Below, piece after piece: positions 1 to 9,952 of a stretch of 64,000 nt of DNA. A model generated the notes under the pieces. The model was given only the letters and a program-made list of their open reading frames with translations. It had not been told where the DNA came from and did no database searches. The DNA is from Tachypleus tridentatus (Eukaryota; Arthropoda; Merostomata; Xiphosura; Limulidae): positions 868,001 through 932,000 of the forward strand of contig NC_134830.1 of the NCBI RefSeq assembly GCF_004210375.1, in the 5' to 3' direction. The translations under genes and the position numbers were made by a program. The first letter of the stretch is position 1. Each line of letters starts with the position of its first letter.

Positions 1-115
1 AACCGTCACATTATAGCGCCTCTATCGCTGAAAGGGCGACAATGTGCCAGGATTGGATTCCATTTCGCGACCCTCAGATCGAGTCGAGTGTCACGACCAC
101 CAGGCTAATATTTGT
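1..115 (-). repeat. SINE-A copy, cut by window start
   Basis: The window opens inside a minus-strand SINE-A. It shows the middle block (gtcacattata, ctgaaagggcgacaatg) followed by a decayed tRNA-like head (cgaccctcaga, cgagtcga). The 3' tail would lie outside the window to the left. Confidence 0.75.
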
Positions 116-380
116 TTAATATAATCCTCCATGTGGTCGACATTACACATTCGACCTCTAATTGGTTTACACGTGATGTCATATGATTTGCAGCGTGTAA
201 CTTTATCATCCTATCATCAGCAAGTTACCAATTTGTTTTTTCCTGTTGTTGACTTCTGGCCCAAATATTGCACAATACTGAGCTTCTGCAAACAGAAAAA
301 AAAAGGCTGAAAATCATTCATTTGGTAAAATATAGAATGGAACCCAATATTAATTAACTGCAATGTTTATAATATGTTTC

Positions 381-496
381 TCCCACCTGGGTACAGCGAT
401 AAGTCTACAGATTTGCAACGTTAAAAAGTAGGGATCGGTTCACGTCAGTGGACACAGCAAATAGTCCTATGTGGCTTTGCTAAAGGAAACACATTC
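381..496 (+). repeat. SINE-B copy (tRNA-derived)
   Basis: This resembles the well-bounded SINE-B at 51538-51654. The head reads gtacagcgataagtctacag, then a B-box-like stretch, and the tail is cacagcaaatagtcctatgtggctttgct. It is diverged, and the end is approximate. Confidence 0.65.
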
Positions 497-1275
497 ACAC
501 ATATTGTGGTACGGACCATCGAACCGACAAATAGTTTCGTGCATAAATAGTTTTACAAAATGTCTTTAAAATTCGATGGGGCTGTATCCTATTAGTAGTT
601 CTGGGGTTTAAAAATGCTGTTCAAAGTTGGGTGTGAAATGAAGAAATTTAAAAGTTTGGTGTTATTTTACTACCTTTGTCTCTTTAACATATTAATGTTT
701 ATAGAAAAAATTGGTACATCTATTTTTACTGTCTCTGGAATTTCTATTTGTAAGACTCTCTTTTATTGGTTAACTTTCGTCTTCTACGAAGTACAGTATC
801 AAGAAATTTCAATAATCTAATCTAGTTTTGTAGAGGCGCACTTCATGGATACCTCCTGGCGGCCATAGAGTGTGAAGATGGATAAAAGTTAAAATTAGTC
901 TTCTGTTAAACCTGTAGCAACTTCAGGCAACTGAGAACTCTTTACATACTAGTATGATAAACACTAACGGGATTTATGGATAAATTAACCGTTTTTTTCT
1001 TTGTCAACAGGTATACAATACATAGACTAAGCTTTTCCTGTTCTGTGCGTTGTTGCCAAATGGATACTTTTGTTAGCAGGTATACAATGAAAAAACGCTA
1101 GGCTTATCTTGTTCCGTACACTGAAAACACTTTTGGCCAAACAAATGTTTTATTTTTTAGCAAGTGCACAACATACAGAACTACGCCTTTGTAGTTCTTT
1201 ACATTAAAACACTTATAGACAAACAAATGTCTACTGACAGGTATAATAAAACAACTAAGCCTTTTTTTGTTTTAT
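497..1275. other. Unannotated AT-rich stretch
   Basis: Only one small open frame of 68 codons starts near 614. It is hydrophobic and low-complexity, matches no family I recognise, and is probably chance. From about 1010 to 1270 a loose, degenerate repeat of about 70-100 bp appears (gcaggtataca, acaaacaaatgt, taagcctt). Confidence 0.4.
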
Positions 1276-1536
1276 TTGTTTGTTTTTGAATTTGCGCAAA
1301 GCTACTCGAAGGCTATTTGCGCTAGCTTTCTAGTTTAGCAGTGTCAGACTAAAAGAAGGCAGCTAGTCATCACCACCCACCGCTCTTGGGCTACTCTTTT
1401 ATCAACGAATAGTGGGTTTGATCTACGTTATAACGCCCACGGCTGAAATTACGAACATGTTTGGCGCGACAGGAATTCTAGCCCGCGACTCTCAGATTAC
1501 AGGCGAGACCTTAACCACCTGGCTATGCCGGGCCTA
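1276..1536 (-). repeat. SINE-A copy, near full length
   Basis: Read on the plus strand, it starts with the reverse-complement tail (tgtttgtttttgaatttgcg) and runs through the conserved central block. It ends in the reverse-complement tRNA head (ccttaaccacctggctatgc, then cgggcc). Several substitutions mark it as an old copy. An open frame of 61 codons lying inside it is not a gene. Confidence 0.9.
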
Positions 1537-1864
1537 TTTTGTTGTTTTGTATTTTGAAAAATATTTAACAGGACCACAAGAATACTGGGCAGAATAATTA
1601 AATACTTTCATTGGAGGTAAAATGGAATATAAAACTACTGTCTAAAATAATTTTACACAAATTCACCAAGTTGAAAATTGCATTTGAAAGATAATTTTCT
1701 TTCGTAATTTGTTAGACTTTACAAATAAAAAAAGCCTTATCTTCTGCATAATATATATTTTGCTTTTTTAAAACAACAACAATAACAACAGCAGCTTCTA
1801 CGACATTACGGGGTATTCTATTGTGGAGAGGTATGCATCTCTCAGATACAAATGCTACCTGAAG

Positions 1865-2067
1865 GGCCCAGTATGGGGTGGGTTAAGGCGTTCAACGCGT
1901 AATCTTAGGTCGCGGTTTCGAATCCCCGTCGCATATGCTCGCCCTTTAAACCGTGGTGTCTTATAACCAATCTCACTGTTGATAAGTAATACTACTCACA
2001 CTGCTAAATTACGGACGGCTAGCGCAAATAGCCTCTAACTTTGCGCGAAATATCAAACAAACAAGCC
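1865..2067 (+). repeat. SINE-A copy with internal deletions
   Basis: The tRNA-like head (gggttaaggcgttcaac, ggtttcgaatccccgtcg) joins a shortened middle and the tail ggacggctagcgcaaatagc ... gcgcgaaatatcaaacaaac. Part of the central tggcggtgggtggtgatgac block is missing. Confidence 0.85.
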
Positions 2068-2413
2068 TAAACCTGATCCCCTGGCGGAGATGTCTTTCAA
2101 AAAACCACTCTTGTCGTTTTGTTCAAAATATGTAACGTAAGCTTCTATTAGTTTTACGAAATACTCTATTATTTTCTTCTTATCGATGGTTGCGCGAAAA
2201 AAGTGACATCAGTGAACATTATAAAACTCCAAGCTTGGACAAGGTCAAGAGAGTTCAAACACACGCCTTTTATTCCATTCTACCAGTATCCTTTTCCGCC
2301 AGTTCTATTTGTTTATAGTTTTGAAATGGAATAGATCTCTTGACCTGCATATCAAACGTAAAACCTACGTCTTAACCCGTGCTCAAGACAGGAAAGGAGA
2401 CCTAGAGACTAGC

Positions 2414-2830
2414 TGTCCCTATCGTCTGGAGAGGCTCAGTGTGGTAGTCGTCGAAGAAGCAGTGTCAGTGTTAGCTATCGTCTGAAGAAGGCTTAGTGTC
2501 AGTGTTAGCTATCGTCTGAAGAAGCTCAGTGTCAGTGTTAGCTCGTCTGAAGAAGGCTTAGTATCAGTGTTAGCTATCGTCTGAAGAAGGCTTAGTGTCA
2601 GTGTTAATATCGTCTGAAGAAGGCTTAGTGTCAGTGTTAGCTATCGTGTGAAGAAGGCTTGGTGTCAGTGTTGAGCTATCGTCTGAAAAAGACTTAGTGT
2701 CAGTGTTAGCTATCTTGTGTGAAGAAGGCTCAGTGTCAGTGTTAGCTATCGTCTGAAGAAGGCTTAGTGTCAGTGTTAGCTATCGGCTGAAAGAAGCCAG
2801 TGTCGGTGTCGTCCTATCTGTCTAAGAAGC
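2414..2830 (+). repeat. 34-bp minisatellite, about 11 units
   Basis: The tandem unit is built from gtctgaagaaggcttagtgt + cagtgttagctatc (34 bp). About eleven imperfect copies are present, with small indels. It ends about 130 bp before the 500-N assembly gap. Confidence 0.9.
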
Positions 2831-2957
2831 CCAGTTGTCAAACGGTAACTCAGTCATCTCTTGTTCTCATCTTTTAATGTTACTCCTTCCAAGTCTTCCG
2901 TTCCACTCGAAATTTTACTTTTTTTCCCATAGTTGTCCTTTCATTTGGTATTGTGTA

Positions 2958-3457
2958 NNNNNNNNNNNNNNNNNNNNNNNNNNNNNNNNNNNNNNNNNNN
3001 NNNNNNNNNNNNNNNNNNNNNNNNNNNNNNNNNNNNNNNNNNNNNNNNNNNNNNNNNNNNNNNNNNNNNNNNNNNNNNNNNNNNNNNNNNNNNNNNNNNN
3101 NNNNNNNNNNNNNNNNNNNNNNNNNNNNNNNNNNNNNNNNNNNNNNNNNNNNNNNNNNNNNNNNNNNNNNNNNNNNNNNNNNNNNNNNNNNNNNNNNNNN
3201 NNNNNNNNNNNNNNNNNNNNNNNNNNNNNNNNNNNNNNNNNNNNNNNNNNNNNNNNNNNNNNNNNNNNNNNNNNNNNNNNNNNNNNNNNNNNNNNNNNNN
3301 NNNNNNNNNNNNNNNNNNNNNNNNNNNNNNNNNNNNNNNNNNNNNNNNNNNNNNNNNNNNNNNNNNNNNNNNNNNNNNNNNNNNNNNNNNNNNNNNNNNN
3401 NNNNNNNNNNNNNNNNNNNNNNNNNNNNNNNNNNNNNNNNNNNNNNNNNNNNNNNNN
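2958..3457. other. Assembly gap (500 N)
   Basis: Exactly 500 undetermined bases, most likely a fixed-size scaffold gap rather than a measured length. Open frames crossing it are artefacts. Confidence 0.99.
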
Positions 3458-4159
3458 TTGTCTACGTGTTGTGGCGTAACGTGACACACGGGCTAAGTTG
3501 TACTTGTTATCTTCAAAGAAAATTCAGTATTAGCATATTTGTAATTATTTGACTGTTGGACTTAGATCCTGAACAAGCTAGGCAATAATACGTGGTCGTT
3601 TAGACTTTGTTTATTAATGACGTTTGTACGTTCAGTCAGTGTTCTCTTTCTTTACAGATTTAACTATAACTTTATTCAACATCAGTTAGGAATAGACATG
3701 CCTCGTGATTAATCGTATTAAAATAACAAGTAGTGTTAGTACAAAGTATTAAAGATTTTCAGCGCCATAGTTTACAGGATGCTATGCCAAAAGAACGTGT
3801 TGAGGTTCGGTGAGATAGTATAAATCATGAGCACGACTCTGAAAGTAGCATACAGAGTTTAAATACCTTGGGTTTGAAACGTAGTTATGGTAATTTTCTC
3901 TGAGAAAAGTTTTTTTAAATTCTGATAACAGCAGAATTCTCGGATGTTTTCCAACGTAAGAAGTTTATGAGCACTCACAGCTTCACTTGAGTACGACTTG
4001 TCACCTAACGTTATTTAATAGGTATTTATATTATAGCAGCTTGAGCAATACAGTAAACAAATATAAGATTGTAGTGAAGATCTAGTCTACTCGTGGCAAC
4101 ACGTGTTCTTTTATATAGCATTAGAAAAAAAAATTCAGAGTAGTTATAGCATTAGTAAA
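3458..4159. other. Unannotated AT-rich stretch
   Basis: I see no gene, RNA gene or clear repeat here. Confidence 0.4.
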
Positions 4160-4430
4160 GGCCCGGCATGGCCAGGTGGGTTAGGGCGTTCGACTCGTAA
4201 TCTGAGGGTCGCGGGTTCGAATCCCCGTCTCACCTAACATGTCCTTTCAGCTGTGGGAGCGTTATAATATTACGGTCAATCTCACAACTCGTTAGTAAAA
4301 ATAGCTCAAGAGTTGGCGGTTGGTGTTGATGACTAGCTGCCTTCCCTCTAGTCTTACATTGCTAAATTAGGGATGGCTAGCGCAGATAGCCCTCAAGTAG
4401 CTTTGCGCGAAATTCAAAATAAACAAACAA
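4160..4430 (+). repeat. SINE-A copy, full length
   Basis: A near-intact example that serves well as a family reference. The head is gcccggcatggccaggtggg, with tRNA A-box-like tggccaggtgggttagg and B-box-like gggttcgaatccccg. The middle block is gttggcggttggtgttgatg and the tail is gctagcgcagatagccctca ... gcgcgaaattcaaaataaac. The full element is about 270 bp. The head could be transcribed by RNA polymerase III from its internal promoter (inference). Confidence 0.95.
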
Positions 4431-6158
4431 TTGATATTAAATCTGATATATACAGCCAGTTTACATTTGATCAGAGGTTTCTGGATAAGATGCTAAGTTG
4501 TTATAATGTATTTTATTTGGGGATAAGAGGAAAGGTTATGCTTCGAACATGCTAAAGTGTTTTTATTATTTCATAAAATATAACAAGAGCGAAGTTTTAC
4601 ATCGTAATAGCAGTAAATAAATTATGTATAACTTCTGCGTACGTGTATATTCTACAGTACCTTTCTAATTTATTTATTTTTTCCCACGTGGTCAAGATTT
4701 GTGTGACAAGACACCAACCACTTTTGTTTCATTTCTTCTGACATCACTTGCTTTTCTGGATCAGGTCAGCACGTGTCTGTATTCACGAGCTGGTTGATTG
4801 GACCATTTGTTTATAGCCGAGATACTGCATAAGGTCTCCCACGCTACATCTACACGAAGTCCTTGCATGTGATGACTACAGAGTATAAGATTGCCGTAAT
4901 TGAGTCCACAAGTTTCGACCTTGTATTAATTCGTTTACGTTCAGCTAAGTTTCTGTTATTTTCACCTAACATTTGTTTTCGCGTTATTCTTTTTTTGAAT
5001 CTAACTAAAGTATGTTCACACGTAAAATTACAAAATATTTCGAAACCATGTAATTGACACTCAATATTTCAGCTATCCATGTGCTTTAGAATTTGATCTT
5101 CCAAGTTTTCTTGCCTTTTCATGCGACCAAATCCCATTTGTTCCAACCACATTTGTTTTCACTCTTGTTACTTAAAAACGTAACTACAGTTTTTGATATT
5201 CTGCAGTGAAACATAAAATTGGTCAATTCTCTGTAACGTGAGCACGTTAAGTCGTTTCCAAAGATTGGGATGCTAAGATCAAATCCAAGATAGATGCTAA
5301 ATGACAAGAAATATATATATATGTTGAGGAATTTTAAAGAACAAAAGTAATATAAACCTATGTATGCTCTATGGAACTTTGTGTTATTTTTATTAGCGCA
5401 GCATACGTGGTGTTCCAGTTGGCAAGCGTTATCTCCGATGTTATATTTAAAGAGACATTATAATACTTTCACTCTTGACGTGTATTGACAGGATACTTTA
5501 TTGGGCAGTTGAAGCCATATTTTAAAAAATAAACGTTTCAGCGTAGACGATAAACGGAAAAGTAACATGATAAAATTGTTTGAAAAGAGATGAGAGTATA
5601 TTTTATTGTCCAGGAGACAGAAAACCTTAAGTAAAGACTGTAGGCTAACAGACGCAATCGGTCAGCTAGTAGACGAATATAACACTTCAAACACAACAAT
5701 CTTGTGGTTTTGGGCTATCAGCGTGTGGGTCAGGATTTTAGTCTAGCCTAAAGCTATTACACTGTTAGCTCTGGTGATCTATCAAATCGGTGGTCACCTT
5801 CTTCACAATATTCTCTAGATGGCACTGTTTTACCAGTTTTGCGGCAGTTAACGCAGCGTTCCGCAACATGTGCATATGCGTGTAAAGGTATCACAGGATG
5901 ACAGAGGGCGCTGCTGATGCCCTGCCTTGAGCACGGCGTCGCCTCTCAACCAGTGGAAACTGTCAGACGCTGAACAGGAGAGGCTCGAGGGTGGTATAGA
6001 GACTGGACTTGGGATATCGACTTTTCTTTTCTTTTTTTTTTTTAATAGAAAGCTGTTGGTTGAAGCTGTGCCATTGCCTCGATTGACGTTACTTAACTAA
6101 GAAACTGAACTGTCTGAATATATATCGTGGAAATATATATAGTTTTTTATTTTCCCAG
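4431..6158. other. Upstream region of the SERTA gene
   Basis: No repeat family seen elsewhere in the window is recognisable here. It should contain the promoter and possibly a non-coding first exon of the gene to the right, but I cannot place a transcription start. The most GC-rich part is about 5800-6000, including agagggcgctgctgatg at 5903-5919. Short open frames near 4863 and 5119 look like chance. Confidence 0.4.
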
Positions 6159-6189
6159 GTGGAACCTTGGCCGATGAGCCAAGTACAGG
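6159..6189 (+). other. Likely 5' UTR part of SERTA gene exon
   Basis: A good splice-acceptor-like signal (gttttttattttcccag, AG at 6157-6158) lies just upstream of the chosen ATG, so this exon may be spliced to an unseen non-coding leader exon. An in-frame TGA at 6175-6177 blocks extension of the reading frame upstream. That supports ATG 6190 as the first possible start. Confidence 0.45.
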
Positions 6190-6403
6190 ATGACCTTAGT
6201 TTTGCCAGCGTTCTGTAGTAACCACCCTCCCACCTCGAACTTATCTCTATTTCCTGAGAGTACCGTCATCTCAAGTATGCCTTGTGGTTTTGACAGTGAA
6301 CCTTTGGATTTTGAGTCCGTGTTGTTTTCAGGCGAGTGGCCGTCGTCATTACGGGACATGCCCGGGTCAACACAGGACAGTGACTCATTGAAAACTGCCC
6401 CAG
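6190..6403 (+). CDS. SERTA-domain protein, coding exon 1
   Basis: This is the amino-terminal coding exon (71 codons plus one base) of the gene completed at 8937-9952. The ATG at 6190 has A at -3 and an in-frame stop 12 bases upstream. The exon ends at cag|gtaagg, a strong donor at 6403/6404, leaving one base (g) that joins gg of the next exon to make a Gly codon, so the phases match exactly. The peptide is acidic and hydrophobic in the middle (LDFESVLFSGEW) and contains no known domain. Amino-terminal segments of SERTAD proteins are generally poorly conserved. An alternative start is the internal Met at about 6277. Confidence in the splice join rests on phase and signals, not on transcript data. 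Confidence 0.7.
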
Positions 6404-8936
6404 GTAAGGCGCTCTGTAATTTACTAACTCAGTCTTCAGAAACTAAAGGTTTTGTTTTCTTTTTTAACCTTTACTGGATGAGGCGGCTGTTGGACTCAGC
6501 AAAGATAATAAGGTCTTTGTCTGTAACCAGTTTAGGAGAGAAGCAATGTACAGTCTAAACTACTGCTAGTAGTCATGTTTTTATGCGTAAAACTGCTAAG
6601 TTCAAATAGGTCAGCGAACTAGATGTATATGAAGTGTGTGAAGATGCACATGCCTGCTTGTAGAAACTTGAGGTAAATGTTATACTTGAGTAAAATATAT
6701 GAAGTTTTAAGTTCGGTTATTATATTTTTTTCATTTTTCGCCAGTACTTACTGAAATTAATTTTCATAATTTGTCATATTTGAATTGTGCTGTACGGGAA
6801 TTTAAAACGTTTCATATTTCGCGTGAAATATTTAGTGTCATTTGAAATTGCGTGCGTTTAGTTTACGTGCTCACAAGTATATTAAAAGTGATTGTAGATG
6901 AAAGCACAGTACACTTAAACACGCCATTTGATTATTTAAAAGAAGGCATGTTACTGTATAGTGGTTTGTTTTGTTGTGTACTGAAAATTAACAGTAAAGT
7001 TGCGTAAAGAAAATATATTTTTTTTACCTCTATTAAAACAGTAGCCAACTTTGATGTATATGAAAACAGAGACAAAATGGCTGTTAGAAAGTGATTTGAA
7101 ATTGTTTATATGTAAAGCTTTGCCGTTTTTTTGAGGATATGAAACGAGACAAAATGTAAATTTACCAAAAAGTGGCAGATGTTTAACATTGTTTAAAGGT
7201 GGTGTACTATTAATAATATTACTTCATTGTTATCCGCGGATTTGTAAAATATTAATTGAATTTTGAACTAAGTATCGTAATCTTTGCTACTTTTACTACA
7301 GAAATCACCTGAAAACGGAGCAATTTGTTTTAAGGCAGTCCGTTAACCACTTTCTTTGTAGTTGCATGACCTAAGGTCATGAAAAAAATTGAATTTACTT
7401 ATTAAAATATGAAAGTACTGTCTTTTAAGCTCTGTGATGGTGTATGAAAATTAGCATAGTGTGCAGAGAACAAATGTCGTATTAAATGTACTCCTGTGTA
7501 CTCACCGAGAATCTTGTTGACTGTGTTGGATTATTTTGAATTAATTTTGTATTGCGACTGAAGTGGCTGTGAAAGGTTTTAATTCTCTTATCCAGTTTGT
7601 GACTAATAAGGTGTTTGAAAAAGAACTCAGTGAGGAAATGTGTTATACTTACTGACATTAGCCTGGTTTCTTTAAGACAGTTGATATCGTAACCCAAAAA
7701 GATGCCGTCCCAGATAACTAAGGTCGAACTTGATGTCTGATTTTACGTACATGACATAATGGTAAATTTGCGCACTTATCATTGTGCCAATGAGAACTGC
7801 TTACTCTTTCAGTTTCAGGATAGTGGATGATAATGTTTAATCTGGGTTTTATTTGAAAACCTTTGCAATTCTATATAGTACAACTTGCATGTTTTAGTTG
7901 AAATTCCATTTTATGGGAGATAGATATCTTGAATAAGTTAACAGTCACTATTCATTTTACAACTGATGAGATTCGTTGACGAATAGCTTGTGGATATTTT
8001 TATAGCCTAGATTTACTCTTAGTGTAATATCTTATCTAAAACGAGATATTTCAAAATCATTTTTTCATTATGAGCTCAAAAACGTTTTATTTTCTCATAC
8101 ACGTCAGTTGTGTAGAAAGTGTATTGGCAGACTTTGGTTGTGGAAGATATGAATTATACTTCTACACTTAATAAAGTAATTTATTTTATAAATGCTATTT
8201 AATTACATAAGACATTTTTCATGGTTACTTAGTACGCTGTTATAACTCAAACTCTAGCTGATATTTTGGGGAAAATATTTTTATGTCCATGTTAACTCTT
8301 CGGTTATGTGAGTCGTAAGTACTCAATTATTAAATAAACTATTTTACTCGTGTTTCACTTTTTTGTTCATTTTATTTGCACATATGTTCTTCGCTTTTGG
8401 AACTAAAAGCAAATACATTAAAAATCTTTTGTCTTATACGTGGTGTTATTTCCCCCATCCCCAAATGTATCGTAGAAATTAGTTTGTGTTGTAGCGAATA
8501 AGTTTTTTAATTTTTGTTTTTCACAAGGTATGGTCATACGTATAGTAATAAAATCGAACATTTAAACAGTTTTTTTTTTCTTTTTTCGGCGTTTGAGCTC
8601 TACAATAAAGACACTACCAAGGGAAGGCTTTAAGTTGTTTACTCGTATGACATCTGTCTCGTGCTGGACACGAGGCATTTACCAGATAATAAACAGCTGA
8701 AGGTTACGTACTTCCAGGTGTTCAGGTCAGATGCACACACGGTAAAAAGGAAGGGGGCCAACAGAGGAAAATTAAATCCATTGTTGAAGACAGAGTTAAG
8801 TCTGAGCAGGAACTGCTTTACTAGCTGGCACAACAAGTTTACACTGTGTAGGTCATTGCTCTGATTGCAACGTTTTGCGTGTTGAACGCCCGTTGTGTGG
8901 ATTAGGTGCTAACCTTTTCTGCTCTTTTATTTTCAG
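6404..8936 (+). other. Intron of SERTA gene, 2533 bp
   Basis: GT (gtaagg) at 6404 and AG preceded by a pyrimidine-rich tract (ccttttctgctcttttattttcag, read in parts) at 8935-8936. The interior is AT-rich. I see no SINE, tandem array or secondary gene in it. Open frames near 7482 (minus) and 8639-8864 (both strands) look like chance. Confidence 0.7.
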
Positions 8937-9952
8937 GGTCATCTGGTGGCGATGTATCTGAAGGCCGACAGCTGCCCTCTAGTGACAACAAGAGAAAGTT
9001 TCCTCGGGTTGAAGAAGTGAGTGTAAAGCGTGTAAGGAAAGAAGACGATGTTAACAGTTACGTGGACGTTAAAGAAGAGAAATCAGATATTGATCCGGTT
9101 AACACCGTTTTGGTCTCGGACTTGGAAGTGAAAAGTGTTGACCAACAATTAGAGCAAGGTCAAGATGAGGAGATGCCTATTGATGATCTGTTACTTCCCC
9201 CTCGACGGCGTGTGCCACAGCTGTGGAATACGCGCATGCGTTGGAAAGACGAACGGCGAAAGGTATTAAAACTGTCGATGAACAAGTTACGGCGCATTAA
9301 GGACCCCGAGGCTTCTTTGTGTCGGTCAGTTCTCATCAACAACACCGTTAAACATTTACAACAAGAGATCCGCGAAGAAAAAAATGGAGGTCACCGCGTA
9401 GTGGGAAGAAACAATTATGTCTCAGACTCCAGCCCTTCTCCCGCTTGTGAACCTTTCTCTCCACACCCTTCTTCCCGAAGTTGGGCTTTCGATGCTGAGC
9501 CCACAGACGTTATTCCTCGAAAATCTCGCAGTGATCCGGTTTCCTTCTCTTCTAGCAGTAGCGTAGGAGAAGACGCGACCAACTACGATGAAATATTCTG
9601 TTTGGACGAGGACGTGCTGCGTGTTGATTTTCCCAGTAGACACTCTCAGCCGCAATCAAACGGTGGATCCGTTTCTGGTCAGTTAACTAGCTGTGACTCA
9701 GTAGCCTCCTGCACGTGCACTGCCTCAAGCGGCAGCAATAGCGTAGTTATTGCTTGTTCCAAACCTCATTCATCCAGTCACAAAGGAAAGAATCTGGACG
9801 ACTATAGTTCACGCCGTCAGACAGCCTCTCCCAACCCATGTGCCACAGAATACCGCATCAACCATGAGTCATACCTCTCCGACGCGTCGGTGCTGGACTC
9901 GGTTGTATATCAAAAGTCTTTTAGCATCATTGGAATCGTGAGAGCGACTTAA
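8937..9952 (+). CDS. SERTA-domain nuclear protein (SERTAD/Taranis family), coding exon 2
   Basis: This is the main coding exon; with 6190-6403 it gives 409 residues, ending at TAA 9950-9952. A basic stretch (KRKFPRVEEVSVKRVRKE, about residues 90-107) is a likely nuclear localisation signal. The SERTA motif lies at about residues 173-220 (genomic 9239-9382): RRKVLKLSMNKLRRIKD followed by SLCRSVLINNTVKHLQQEI. It keeps the family pattern of Leu-Ser-x-x-Lys-Leu and Ser-Val-Leu-Ile-x-Asn-Thr. The rest is Ser-rich, with an acidic patch (DEIFCLDEDVLRVDF, about 288-302). Known SERTAD/TRIP-Br and fly Taranis proteins are nuclear transcriptional co-regulators acting in cell-cycle control (family knowledge). 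Which member is orthologous cannot be decided here, and I do not see the conserved C-terminal motif of vertebrate SERTADs. The exon is visibly more GC-rich than its surroundings. Confidence 0.88.

Noticed and set aside
2835..3552. Long open frames across 2835-3552
   Set aside because: They consist mainly of undetermined bases in the assembly gap.
9160..9941. Other open frames overlapping the SERTA exon
   Set aside because: They are shadows of the SERTA reading frame and lack family matches.
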